A stretch of DNA of 64,000 nt from Arthrobacter sp. 24S4-2 (lineage in GTDB: Bacteria > Actinomycetota > Actinomycetes > Actinomycetales > Micrococcaceae), in contig NZ_CP040018.1 in the NCBI RefSeq assembly GCF_005280255.1, forward strand, positions 1,116,001 through 1,180,000, written 5' to 3'. The position numbers and the translations under genes were made by a program. Positions within the stretch are counted from its first letter, which is position 1; every line of letters begins with the position of its first letter. This document shows, one piece after another, positions 8,247 to 16,980 of the stretch. Below the pieces are notes generated by a model that saw nothing but the letters and a program-made list of their open reading frames with translations, did not search any database and had not been told where the DNA came from.

Positions 8247-8834
8247 TCAGTCTGATGTTGTGAAGAGTTCGATGCCGGCTGCGATTGCGACTTCCCGGTA
8301 GGCGTTTGCCAGGTCAGCGAGGCTCGCGTGCTTGTTTAGTCCGCTCGGGTTCGGCACCACCCAGACGGGGGCGCCGCCGAGAGGATCCGGCTGACGTCCC
8401 ACCTTCGCCTGCGGCCGGGCGAAGGCGGTCCGGTAGGCGGTGATTCCCAGAACCGCCACTACTGCCGGAGCGACGCGTCCCACGCGCTCTGACAGCGCAT
8501 CGGCTCCAGCGATAAGTTGTTCTGCCGTGAGTTCGTCCGCGCGTGCCGACGCTCCCGCAACGAGTGAAGTGATGCCGAGGCCACGCTCATGCAGATGTGC
8601 GAGGTCTTCGGGAAGGAAGCCCGCGGAAGCATCTATCCGCCGGTCGACGATGCCCGCCCGGTAGAGCGCAGGGTGGAAACGGTTGCTCCCGCCGCCACCG
8701 AAATGCGCCTGCACTGCAACGGCGCGCAGACCGGGATTAGTGCCCACGAACAGAAGCCGCGTGTGGTCCGCGAGCAGGTCCGGCAGGCTCCCGCCGCGGA
8801 ACGAATCAAGCGCAGACCGAGTAAACCGCACCAT
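8247..8834 (-). CDS. mug: G/U mismatch-specific DNA glycosylase (Mug)
   Basis: 195 residues of the uracil-DNA-glycosylase superfamily, Mug/TDG branch. LLFVGTNPGLRAVAVQAHFGG (catalytic GxNPG loop with Asn) is near residue 30, and VVPNPSGLNKHASL (NPSGLN, the strand-intercalating loop) is near residue 160. Mug removes uracil or thymine opposite guanine and ethenocytosine, starting base-excision repair in the cytoplasm. AAGGTGG lies just before the ATG at 8834. The gene converges with TetR and seems to stand alone. Confidence 0.88.
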   Translation of the reverse strand: MVRFTRSALDSFRGGSLPDLLADHTRLLFVGTNPGLRAVAVQAHFGGGGSNRFHPALYRAGIVDRRIDASAGFLPEDLAHLHERGLGITSLVAGASARADELTAEQLIAGADALSERVGRVAPAVVAVLGITAYRTAFARPQAKVGRQPDPLGGAPVWVVPNPSGLNKHASLADLANAYREVAIAAGIELFTTSD

Positions 8835-8958
8835 TCCACCTTAGGGCCCGCGCCATCCGGCATGAAATTCCGGTCCCGTTTCCGGGTACCTGGCGGGGGA
8901 GGAAAGTGTTGGCCCAAAGGCAGTACCTGGCCGTGCTGTCCGCGGATCGGTGGATTGA

Positions 8959-9003
8959 CTCACAGGGGACATGCGGGGACGGCGCCCGATAGCTGAGCGT
9001 GCG
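8959..9003. repeat. Dispersed repeat D, copy 2
   Basis: Matches 3860-3905 over about 45 bp (CTCAC, GGGGACATG, CGGGGACG, CGCCCG, TAG, TGAG in register). This copy abuts the 3' end of the SRPBCC remnant. Confidence 0.45.
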
Positions 9004-9204
9004 TCAGGTGCGGCTGTCCAGTACGGCCTGCAGTTTCTCGAACGACTCTGTCCAGCCGCCGCGGTGCAGGGCCAGCCGTTCCTCCGTCAGGAACGGTCCC
9101 TGAGAGAGCGCAAGGCGCGTGCCCTTGCCCGTGCCTTGGAGCGATAGCTCGACCACGGTTTTCCGGTCGTCCGGCATGGGTTCCTCGCATCGGAAGGAGC
9201 GGAT
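9004..9204 (-). pseudogene. SRPBCC (AHSA1-like) 3' remnant
   Basis: One frame encodes about 66 residues ending at the stop at 9004: RKTVVELSLQGTGKGTRLAL, SQGPFLTEERLALHRGGW, TESFEKLQAVLDS. This is the C-terminal half of an AHSA1-type SRPBCC domain with its terminal helix. The N-terminal half is absent; the frame instead adjoins a broken PucR-type HTH. It is a decayed tail, not an expressed gene. Confidence 0.6.
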
Positions 9205-9409
9205 CGAGCTTCTGGTTGTGTCTCGCCTGCAACTGCAGCCATACGAGCAGGCGCGTTTCGGGGTCGTCCAGGTCTATGCCGAAGAGGGCGGCCTCCACAC
9301 GGGATAGGCGGTAGCGGACCGTGTTGACGTGCACGTCCAGGGACTTGGCGGCCTCGATCGCGTTACAGCCACAGCTCAGGTAAGCGTGGATGGTCTCTTC
9401 AAAAGATCT
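9196..9409 (-). pseudogene. PucR/CdaR-type regulator C-terminal remnant
   Basis: In another frame from the SRPBCC tail, residues SFEETIHAYLSCGCNAIEAA, KSLDVHVNTVRYRLSRVEAA and IDLDDPETRLLVWLQLQAR form the C-terminal HTH_30 domain of PucR-family activators. The rest of the regulator is missing or scrambled: the frame ends upstream of about 9410. PucR genes often sit next to oxidase or catabolic operons, so this may be the former regulator of the oxidase operon at 9658. Confidence 0.6.
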
Positions 9410-9657
9410 CCGATGCGGACAGGACCAGTTCTTTCGACGAGGCTGACAATTTCCGATCCCGCCGACGGCGCGACGTCCGCCAGTGTGGGCAGGGCATGAT
9501 TCTCTGCCGCGGGGAGCACACTCACGGTACCGCCCGATACATTGTCTGGTAGTAGCTGCTAATACAAAGCCCCTGAATTCGTCGCTATGTCCATGGTGGT
9601 ACGGAGTTCCGCTCCTACGCTGAACCGTAACGCACGCTCGCAGTGGAAAGGCCGTCA

Positions 9658-10929
9658 TTGAAAATCCGCGAAGCCAGGCAGCTCGTCCAAGTCAAGGCCC
9701 CCGTGCTATCCCGACGACGCCGTGTGTTGGCCAACGCTTTTAATGTGGAGGAATACCGGAAATCGGCACGGAGAGTCCTGCCGGCGGGTATATTCGATTA
9801 TCTCGACGGCGGCTCTGAAGACGAAGTGACGCTCCGCCGCAACCGCGCCGTCTTCGATTCGTGGGCGCTCATGCCCAGCTGGGGGCCGGTTACCGGTCCG
9901 GATACCAGCACCACGTTGCTCGGTAAACAAAGCGCATTGCCCCTGACTTTGACGCCAACCGGCGCAACCCGACTGTTCCATCCCGAGGGCGAGCTGGCCG
10001 TCGCGGCGGCCGCCAGCCGGGCCCGCATTCCGTACGGGCTGGCCGGGCTAAGCACCGTGGCCATGGAAACCATCGCGGCGAGCCACCCGGCACTCGACCG
10101 CTGGTTCAACATCGGGCTCACCTCCGACGCCCAGGCCCTGAAGGACAAACTGGCGCGCTGCGAGGCCGCCGGATTCACCACGCTGATTGTCGGCGTCGAT
10201 ACGCGGGCGCTCGGCGCCAGGGAACGGGACCTCCACAACGGCTTCACCGCGCCTCCGGCGCTGACGCTTTCAACCATCGCGGACATCGCCCGGCGGCCCT
10301 CCTGGTGGATCAACTTCCTGAAGTCGGACGGAATCAGTTTTCCGAACCTGGATCCGCGCAGTGCCGCGGCCACCTCCGTGGTCACCCCGTCCATGTGGCA
10401 GCACATCCTTGGCCACTCGGATGCCACCAGCGGGTGGACGGAACTGGAAGCCTTGCGCCAGGCGTGGCACGGCAAGATCGTGCTGAAGGGCTGCGTCAAC
10501 CCGGCAGACGTCGCGAAAGCCGCCCGGATCGGCCTGGATGCCGTCCAGCTCAGCAACCACGGCGGCCGCCAACTGGACCACATGCTGAGTCCCATGGATG
10601 TGCTGCAGGAATCCCGCCAGCGGGTGGGCAATTCGATTGAGATCTATGTGGACTCGGGCATCCGCCGGGGCAGCGACATCCTCAAGGCGCTGGCGCTGGG
10701 CGCCGATGCCTGCTCGATCGGCAGGGCCTACCTGTACGGATTGGTGGCGGCGGGCTCTCCGGGCGTCGGGCGCATCATCGAGATCTTCTCGGACGAACTC
10801 CGGCGTACCATGACGTTAGTAGGCGTTTCCAGCATTTCCGAGCTGAAAGCTCGCGGCGGGGAAATTCTCCGGGACATCCGTCATTCCGGAGAAATCCTTG
10901 CAACAACAGCATCAGGCAATAAGCACTAA
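9658..10929 (+). CDS. FMN-dependent alpha-hydroxy acid oxidase/dehydrogenase
   Basis: 423 residues, a TIM-barrel flavoprotein of the lactate dehydrogenase/lactate 2-monooxygenase/glycolate oxidase family. Signposts are FDYLDGGSEDEVTLRRNR near the start, TPTGATRLFHPEGELA, LKGCVNPADVAKA with the FMN lysine, and LSNHGGRQLDHML with the active-site His near residue 301. DSGIRRGSDILKALALGADA then binds the FMN phosphate. It oxidises an L-2-hydroxy acid; which one is not clear. The TTG at 9658 is chosen because TGGAAAGG lies six bases upstream. It leads an apparent operon with an amino-acid ABC importer, which suggests uptake and oxidation of one hydroxy- or amino-acid substrate. Confidence 0.85.
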   Translation: MKIREARQLVQVKAPVLSRRRRVLANAFNVEEYRKSARRVLPAGIFDYLDGGSEDEVTLRRNRAVFDSWALMPSWGPVTGPDTSTTLLGKQSALPLTLTPTGATRLFHPEGELAVAAAASRARIPYGLAGLSTVAMETIAASHPALDRWFNIGLTSDAQALKDKLARCEAAGFTTLIVGVDTRALGARERDLHNGFTAPPALTLSTIADIARRPSWWINFLKSDGISFPNLDPRSAAATSVVTPSMWQHILGHSDATSGWTELEALRQAWHGKIVLKGCVNPADVAKAARIGLDAVQLSNHGGRQLDHMLSPMDVLQESRQRVGNSIEIYVDSGIRRGSDILKALALGADACSIGRAYLYGLVAAGSPGVGRIIEIFSDELRRTMTLVGVSSISELKARGGEILRDIRHSGEILATTASGNKH

Positions 10930-10956
10930 CGAGTTCAGAACAAGTACACAGTGCCC

Positions 10957-10976
10957 CTCCCGCGGCGTTGCGGGAG
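10957..10976 (+). terminator. Intercistronic hairpin
   Basis: CTCCCGC (10957-10963) pairs with GCGGGAG (10970-10976), followed by CCAAAAAC rather than a T run. It sits between the oxidase and the solute-binding protein and may act as a weak terminator or mRNA stabiliser. Confidence 0.4.
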
Positions 10977-11008
10977 CCAAAAACAATCCCTGAATAGCTA
11001 AGGAAGCC

Positions 11009-11911
11009 ATGCGCACCCGATACCTAATTCCCGTCCTCACCATAGCCACGGCGCTCTCACTCTCCGGCTGCGTCGACAACAGCCAGCCGGCCGCCACCGG
11101 CTCGGCATCGGGAACCTCTGACGCCGTCGACGTGAAAAAGAATGACGCTATTGCCGCGATGCTCCCGGAGAAGATCAAGAACGCCGGCGTTCTTAACGTC
11201 GGCATGGCAAACAACTACCCGCCAAACGAATTCAAGGACGACAACGGTGCGCCGGCAGGCTGGTCAGTGGACCTGACCAACGCCCTGGGCAAGGTCCTGG
11301 GCTTGAAGGTCAACTTCGACATCGGCACCTTTGACAACATTCTTCCCGCCGTCAAGGCAGGAAAGGATGACATGGGCATGTCCTCCTTCTCGGACACACT
11401 GGAACGCGAAAAGCAGGTGGATTTCGTGAACTACTACTCTGCCGGGATCCAGTGGGCCGCCCCCAAGGGCAAGACCGTGGACCCCAACAACGCCTGCGGG
11501 CTCAAGGTGGCCGTCCAGGCAACCACGTATGAGGACACGCACGAAGTGCCTGCAAAGTCGAAGGCCTGCACCGACGCCGGCAAGCCGGCCATCACCATCT
11601 TCAAGTACGACGCCCAGGACCAGGCGACCAACGCACTCGTGGTGGGGCAGGTGGACGCCATGAGCGCCGATTCGCCTGTTACCCTCTTCGCGATTTCCAA
11701 GACCAAGGACAAGCTGCAGACCGCCGGCGACGCCTTCGAAGTGGCGCCGTACGGGATCCCCGTGGCCCATGGCAGCGAATTTACGCCGATCCTCCAGAAG
11801 GCGCTCCAGTCGCTGATCGACGACGGCACCTACACCAAGATCCTGTCCAAATGGGGAGTGGAAGCCGGCGGAGTCAAGAAGGCGGACCTCAACGTGGCAG
11901 CCAAGGGGTGA
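11009..11911 (+). CDS. Polar amino acid ABC transporter substrate-binding lipoprotein
   Basis: 300 residues with a lipoprotein signal ending ALSLSGC (lipobox Cys about 22), then SBP_bac_3 fold: GVLNVGMANNYPPNEFKDD, GWSVDLTNALGKVLGL, DMGMSSFSDTLEREKQVDFV. This family captures polar amino acids or opines outside the membrane. The AAGGAAGCC before the ATG supports the start. It is followed directly by its permease and ATPase. Confidence 0.9.
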   Translation: MRTRYLIPVLTIATALSLSGCVDNSQPAATGSASGTSDAVDVKKNDAIAAMLPEKIKNAGVLNVGMANNYPPNEFKDDNGAPAGWSVDLTNALGKVLGLKVNFDIGTFDNILPAVKAGKDDMGMSSFSDTLEREKQVDFVNYYSAGIQWAAPKGKTVDPNNACGLKVAVQATTYEDTHEVPAKSKACTDAGKPAITIFKYDAQDQATNALVVGQVDAMSADSPVTLFAISKTKDKLQTAGDAFEVAPYGIPVAHGSEFTPILQKALQSLIDDGTYTKILSKWGVEAGGVKKADLNVAAKG

Positions 11912-11917
11912 TACACC

Positions 11918-12964
11918 ATGAGCGAGCCGGAAACCGGCCGGATGATTGAGGCGGACCCCGGCAGGAAGCCGGATCCCGCCAGGAAGCCGCGGGCGGGCAG
12001 GGCAGGGGACGACGACGGCGCGCCGCCGGAGGCGATCATCGCCATCCCGCTGCGCCACCCCTGGCGGAACGTGGTGGCAGTGCTCCTCATCATCGGGCTG
12101 GCGGTCTTTGTGCTGGATGCCGCCCAGCGCCCGGACTACGGCTGGGCGGACGTGGGCAAGTACATCTTCGACCGCCGGATCAGCCAGGCTGCGTGGGTGA
12201 CGTTGTGGCTGACCATCTACGCGATGATCGGCGCAATCGTGATCGGCCTGCTGCTGGCCATCATGCGCCTCTCGCCCAACCCTGTGCTGAAGAGCATCGC
12301 CTGGCTGTACATCTGGATTTTCCGGGGAACCCCGGTGTACGTGCAGCTGGTCTTCTGGGGCATCGTGGCGCTCATCTATCCGGTGTTCACGCTGGGAATC
12401 CCGTTCATGGACCCGTGGGTCACCGTCCCGAACGAGGTCTTCACCAACCTCTTCATCACCGCGGTGATCGGACTGGCCCTCAACGAGGCTGCCTACATGT
12501 CGGAGATCGTGCGGGCGGGCTTGCTGTCAGTGGACGAGGGGCAGGCAGAGGCGTCGACGGCGCTGGCCATGTCCTGGGGGCAGACCATGCGGTATGTGGT
12601 GGTCCCGCAGGCGATGAAGATCATCATTCCGCCCACCGGCAACGAGGTGATCTCGATGCTCAAGACCACCTCGCTGGTGGCGGCGATTCCGTTGAGCGTC
12701 GACCTCTACGGCGTGTCCCGGGGTATCTCCGCGGTGACGTTCACGCCGGTGCCGCTATTGATTGTGGCGTCGCTCTGGTACCTGCTCTTCACCTCGGTGC
12801 TGATGGTGGGCCAGCACTTCATCGAAAAGCGGTTCTCGCGCGGAACCGGAAGGGCCAAGACGGGCAAGCAAAGCACGACGGCGGTTCCCGGCGCACCGGG
12901 CGGTTCCGGCGGACCCGTCGTTCCCGGCGGACCGCTGGGCAATGACTTTGGAGGAAAAGGATGA
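11918..12964 (+). CDS. Polar amino acid ABC transporter permease
   Basis: 348 residues. After a charged cytoplasmic N-terminal tail of about 45 residues come membrane helices and the HisM/GlnP family permease domain. Its EAA loop is EIVRAGLLSVDEGQAEASTA followed by LAMSWGQTMRYVVVPQAMKI. The C-terminal 40 residues are Gly/Pro-rich and dispensable-looking. It forms the membrane channel with the ATPase that overlaps it by four bases (ATGA at 12961-12964), so translation is coupled. Confidence 0.9.
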   Translation: MSEPETGRMIEADPGRKPDPARKPRAGRAGDDDGAPPEAIIAIPLRHPWRNVVAVLLIIGLAVFVLDAAQRPDYGWADVGKYIFDRRISQAAWVTLWLTIYAMIGAIVIGLLLAIMRLSPNPVLKSIAWLYIWIFRGTPVYVQLVFWGIVALIYPVFTLGIPFMDPWVTVPNEVFTNLFITAVIGLALNEAAYMSEIVRAGLLSVDEGQAEASTALAMSWGQTMRYVVVPQAMKIIIPPTGNEVISMLKTTSLVAAIPLSVDLYGVSRGISAVTFTPVPLLIVASLWYLLFTSVLMVGQHFIEKRFSRGTGRAKTGKQSTTAVPGAPGGSGGPVVPGGPLGNDFGGKG

Positions 12965-13728
12965 CGGACGCGCCGATGGTGCTCGCGGAGAAGGTCTCCA
13001 AGAATTTCGGCACCAATAAGGTGCTGCGCGGAATCAACCTCAAGGTCAACGCGGGGGAGGTTCTCTGCATGGTGGGACCCAGCGGTTCGGGCAAGTCGAC
13101 GTTCCTGCGCTGCATCAACCACTTGGAACGGGTTGACGGCGGCCGGCTCTCGGTGGACGGCCAGCTGGTTGGCTACCGCCAGAAGGGGGACAAGCTCTAC
13201 GAACTGAAGCTCAAGGAAGCAGCCTTCCAGCGCCAGGAAATCGGGATGGTGTTCCAGCGGTTCAACCTGTTTCCGCACCTGACCGCGGTGGAGAACATCA
13301 TCCTGGCCCCGATGCGGGTGAAGGGTATCTCCAAGGCCAAAGCCACCGCGCGGGCCAAGGAACTGCTGGAGCGCGTGGGACTGGCGGACAAGGGCGATGC
13401 CTATCCGGCGCACCTGTCCGGCGGGCAGCAGCAGCGCGTGGCCATCGCCCGCGCACTGGCCATGGACCCGAAGCTGATGCTCTTCGATGAGCCGACCAGT
13501 GCCCTGGACCCGGAACTGGTGGGCGAGGTGCTTGACGTCATGAAGGAACTGGCCAAGAGCGGCATGACCATGATTGTGGTGACCCACGAGATGGGGTTCG
13601 CCCGGGAGGTGGCGGACACCCTGGTTTTCATGGATGAAGGCGTGGTGGTGGAGGCCGGGCCTCCCCGGCAGGTCCTCAGCGATCCGCAGCATGAACGGAC
13701 CAAGGCGTTCCTGTCCAAGGTCCTCTGA
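12961..13728 (+). CDS. Polar amino acid ABC transporter ATP-binding protein
   Basis: 255 residues, complete ABC ATPase: Walker A GPSGSGKS (39-46), Q-loop VFQRFNLFPHLT (about 98), signature LSGGQQQR (152-159), Walker B LMLFDEPTSALD (172-183) and switch His in VTHEM (209). It belongs to the GlnQ/ArtP group that energises polar amino-acid uptake. GGAGGAAAAGG directly precedes the start. The last gene of the operon; it ends seven bases before the convergent CNNM gene. Confidence 0.93.
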   Translation: MTDAPMVLAEKVSKNFGTNKVLRGINLKVNAGEVLCMVGPSGSGKSTFLRCINHLERVDGGRLSVDGQLVGYRQKGDKLYELKLKEAAFQRQEIGMVFQRFNLFPHLTAVENIILAPMRVKGISKAKATARAKELLERVGLADKGDAYPAHLSGGQQQRVAIARALAMDPKLMLFDEPTSALDPELVGEVLDVMKELAKSGMTMIVVTHEMGFAREVADTLVFMDEGVVVEAGPPRQVLSDPQHERTKAFLSKVL

Positions 13729-13735
13729 CGCCTGC

Positions 13736-15037
13736 TCAGGGTTCCGTCGGCTGCCCGGCCACGGGCGTCACCCGGATGCGGGCGATGCGGAGCCGGTCCA
13801 TGGCGAGGACCGTCAGCATGTGGCCCGGGACCTCCACCCGGTCCCCGACGACGGGCATGCGGCCCAAACGGGAGATGACGAACCCGGCCACTGTCTCGTA
13901 GCGGCCCTCCGGCAGCGTGATGCCGGAGGCTGCCGCAAACTCCTGCAGGATCAGGCCGCCGTCCACGTCGATGGATCCGTTGGCCACGGTGACGCGGTCC
14001 TCGTGGTCGGCCCCGGTGTCGTATTCGTCGTAGATTTCGCCCACCAGTTCCTCCACCAGGTCTTCCAGGGTGACGATGCCGTCCGTGCCGCCGTATTCGT
14101 CCACCACCAGCGCTATGTGGTGGCCCAGCCTGCGCATCCGGGACAGCGTCGGCAGCACCCGGTTGGTTCCCGGCAGGGGGAGGAGTTCGCGGACTATGTC
14201 CTTCACCATTCCCTGGTCCTGCTTGCCATCCCGGGGCATCAGGTCGCGGATGTGGACGAAGCCCAGGACGTCGTCCGGGGTCCTGCCGATTACGGGAAAA
14301 CGCGAATACGGGCCGTCCCGGACCATGCTGCGTGCGTCGGCAATGCTCATGGTGCCGTCGATGAACGTCACCTCGGTGCGGGGGCGCATGACCTCCTGCA
14401 GCGTGCGGTCCCCGGCGCCGAACACGTCGGTCAGGATGCGTCGGCTGCTTTCTTCCAGCAGGTCGCTCTCCGCCACCATGTCCCAGAGTTCCTCGGAACT
14501 GATGCCCTCGCGTTTGGCGTGCGGATCACCGCCAAAGAGCTTGACCACCGCGTCGGTGGAAACGGACAGCAGCCAGATGACGGGCCGCATGAATTCGGAC
14601 AGGACCATCAGCGGCGGGGCCAGGACCTTCGTGAAGCCGACGGCGCTCTGCATGGCCAGCCTCTTGGGCACCAGCTCACCCAGCACCAGCGAGAGATAAG
14701 CCACCAGGAACGTCATGCCGATAAAGGCCACCGGCTCGGCCGCGGCGCCGAATCCCATGCCTTCCAGGATGGGTTCGATGTCGGGTGAAATGGTGGACGC
14801 GCCATAGGCGGCTGAGAAGAAGCCGGACAGTGTCACGCCGATCTGGACGGTGGAGAGGAACCGGTTGGGATTCCGGGCCAACGCCGCAGCCCGGGCCCCG
14901 CGTTTTCCCGTCTTTTCAATCCGGCGCACCTGGCTTTCCCGGAGGGACACCAGCGCCATTTCCGTGCCGGCAAAGACGCCGCCCAGCAGCACGAAAAAGA
15001 GAACCAAGGCGAAGTTGACCAACGTGCCGCTGTCCAT
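13736..15037 (-). CDS. CNNM/CorC-HlyC family membrane protein with CBS domains
   Basis: 433 residues: an N-terminal DUF21 (CNNM) membrane domain of about 190 residues (FFVLLGGVFAGTEMALVSLRES, LGELVPKRLAMQ), then two CBS domains (EVMRPRTEVTFIDG, YSRFPVIGRTPDDVLGFVHI, DEYGGTDGIVTLEDLVEELV), and a C-terminal CorC_HlyC domain (about 350-430). Relatives export magnesium or other divalent cations, with CBS domains sensing nucleotides. The hemolysin C label is historical. The gene stands alone between convergent ABC genes and recQ. Confidence 0.88.
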   Translation of the reverse strand: MDSGTLVNFALVLFFVLLGGVFAGTEMALVSLRESQVRRIEKTGKRGARAAALARNPNRFLSTVQIGVTLSGFFSAAYGASTISPDIEPILEGMGFGAAAEPVAFIGMTFLVAYLSLVLGELVPKRLAMQSAVGFTKVLAPPLMVLSEFMRPVIWLLSVSTDAVVKLFGGDPHAKREGISSEELWDMVAESDLLEESSRRILTDVFGAGDRTLQEVMRPRTEVTFIDGTMSIADARSMVRDGPYSRFPVIGRTPDDVLGFVHIRDLMPRDGKQDQGMVKDIVRELLPLPGTNRVLPTLSRMRRLGHHIALVVDEYGGTDGIVTLEDLVEELVGEIYDEYDTGADHEDRVTVANGSIDVDGGLILQEFAAASGITLPEGRYETVAGFVISRLGRMPVVGDRVEVPGHMLTVLAMDRLRIARIRVTPVAGQPTEP

Positions 15038-15070
15038 GACCTGACACTACCGAATGCGGTCAACAACCCG

Positions 15071-16831
15071 TCACGTCGCGAGCGTAAGCAGCTTGCCTTC
15101 CGCCACGGCCCGGCGGGACAGCGTCTTGTAGCCTTCCTGCTCGAACAGCACGGTGATCACGTCCTCCTCATGCCGCATCACCAGGCCCGGCCCCCATACC
15201 TTGTGGATGACTGCGGCCTGGAGCGGGAAAGGTTCCCCGCCCGCGGCGGCCGCGGCGGCGTCGTCGTAATCCTCCTCGTAGGCGGAACCATCGGTGCAGG
15301 TATCGCAGTTGCCGCAGGGCTCCGGGAGGTCCTCGCCGAAATAGCCCAGCAGGAACTGGCGCCGGCAGCCGTACGTCTCGGCGTAGCCGCGCATCATCTC
15401 AATGCGGGAGCGGTCCACCCGCTGGCGTGCTTCGGCGCGTTCGACGGCGTGCTCCACCACCGTGGGCAGCTCGGGTTTGGTTTTGAGCCGGATGCCGCGC
15501 CTGCCGGACTTCACGGCGCCCGTTTCCTGCAGCTGGTTCAGGAGCCCGGTGAGCTTCCGCGGGGAGAGGCCGGTCTGCTCCGCGAGGGCCTTCTGCTTCA
15601 GCGGCCCGTCGGCGGCGCGCAGCACCTGAAGGACGGCCAGGAGCGACTCCTCGTCCGGAGCATGCGTGCCGAAGAACTTGCGCAGGCCCAGGTCCTCGGG
15701 CCGGTAGTGGAGGACGGCGGCGGCGGGTTCGCCGTCGCGTCCGGAGCGGCCGATCTCCTGGTAGTAGCTGTCCAGCGATTCGGGGATGTCGGCGTGGATG
15801 ACGAAGCGGACGTTGGGTTTGTCGATGCCCATGCCGAAGGCGGTGGTGGCCACCACGACGTCGAGGTGGTCGTCCAGGAACTGCTCGTGGACACGGTCCC
15901 GCTCGTCCTGCTTCCGGCCGGCGTGGTAGGCCTCGGTGCGCAGGCCGCGTTCGGTGAGCTCGGCGGCGTAGGCCTCGGTGTCCTTGCGGGTGGCGGCGTA
16001 CAGCAGGCCGGGACCCTTGAGCGCGGCCACCTGCTCCGTCACGGCGCGGCGCTTGTCCCGGTCCGTGTGGTGGCGGATGACTTCCAGCCGGATGTTGGGC
16101 CGGTCGAAGCCGTGCACCAGGACCAGCGGGTCCTTCATGCGCAGTCGCTGCTGGATTTCGTCGCGGACCGGGGGAGAGGCGGTGGCGGTGAGGCCGACGA
16201 CCGGCGGGTTTCCCAGTTGCCCGCGGACCTCGCCGAGGCGCAGGTAGTCGGGGCGGAAGTCGTGGCCCCAGGAGGAGACGCAGTGTGCCTCGTCCACCAC
16301 GAACAGCGAGACGTCCAGGGCCGCGAGCCGTTCCACGGTTTCAGTCTTGGCCAGCTGCTCGGGGGCCAGGAAGACGAAGACGGCGTCGCCCCGCTCGGCG
16401 GCTTCCCAGGCGTGGTGCACCTCGGAATCGCTGCGGCCGGAGTTGATGGCGACGGCGGCCTCCCTGCCCAGGTCCTCCAGCAGGCCGTCCAGCTGGTCCT
16501 CCTGCAGGGCGATCAGCGGGGAAACCACGACGGCGGGACCGCGCCTTGCGCTGCCGGGTTGGCTGGGGTTCTGGGCCCCTTGCCCCTGGTTTCGGTGCAG
16601 CGCCAGCGCGGCCACCTGGTAGATGGCTGACTTGCCGTAGCCGGTGGGCATGACGGCGAGGACGTCCTGGCCGGCGACGAGGGCGCGCATCCCGGCGAGT
16701 TGGCCGGTGCGGAGGTGGGGGAGTCCGAAGGTATCGGCCGCAAGCTGGCGGAGGCCGGCGTCGGTGTCTGTGGGGACAGGGACATCGGCGATGGGCTTAG
16801 CGGGGACTGCGGGGGTAGGCGCCTCGGTCAT
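15071..16831 (-). CDS. recQ: ATP-dependent DNA helicase RecQ
   Basis: 586 residues from the ATG at 16831, which has GGAGCTG at a proper distance; a longer frame to 16891 lacks family similarity. Superfamily 2 helicase motifs are present: Walker A MPTGYGKS (61-68), DEAH box VVDEAHC (178-184), motif V TTAFGMGIDKPNVRFVIH, motif VI QEIGRSGRDGEP. The C-terminal zinc-binding domain has CRRQFLLGYFGE followed by CGNCDTC. RecQ unwinds DNA 3'-5' in recombination and fork repair. No clear HRDC domain is visible; the tail (about 520-586) is a short family-specific module. A decayed copy of the N-terminal part lies at 27451-27660. Confidence 0.92.
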   Translation of the reverse strand: MTEAPTPAVPAKPIADVPVPTDTDAGLRQLAADTFGLPHLRTGQLAGMRALVAGQDVLAVMPTGYGKSAIYQVAALALHRNQGQGAQNPSQPGSARRGPAVVVSPLIALQEDQLDGLLEDLGREAAVAINSGRSDSEVHHAWEAAERGDAVFVFLAPEQLAKTETVERLAALDVSLFVVDEAHCVSSWGHDFRPDYLRLGEVRGQLGNPPVVGLTATASPPVRDEIQQRLRMKDPLVLVHGFDRPNIRLEVIRHHTDRDKRRAVTEQVAALKGPGLLYAATRKDTEAYAAELTERGLRTEAYHAGRKQDERDRVHEQFLDDHLDVVVATTAFGMGIDKPNVRFVIHADIPESLDSYYQEIGRSGRDGEPAAAVLHYRPEDLGLRKFFGTHAPDEESLLAVLQVLRAADGPLKQKALAEQTGLSPRKLTGLLNQLQETGAVKSGRRGIRLKTKPELPTVVEHAVERAEARQRVDRSRIEMMRGYAETYGCRRQFLLGYFGEDLPEPCGNCDTCTDGSAYEEDYDDAAAAAAGGEPFPLQAAVIHKVWGPGLVMRHEEDVITVLFEQEGYKTLSRRAVAEGKLLTLAT

Positions 16832-16980
16832 GATGGCAGCTCCGTGGGTGCGATCCGACGGCCGGTTGTCTTCAGCCTGGGGATTCAGCATAACGCGGCG
16901 GCGGGTTGCTGCGGGAAGCCACCGGCCGCGGCGCGGGGCCGCCCGCGACTACGCTTACCGACGCGACTACGCTGACCGAT

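Noticed and set aside
13634..14788. 384-residue open frame antisense to the CNNM gene
   Set aside because: Its composition is a mirror of the CNNM codons; no domain is recognisable.
15170..16630. 486-residue open frame antisense to recQ
   Set aside because: It has no motif or ribosome site, and recQ on the other strand has all helicase motifs.
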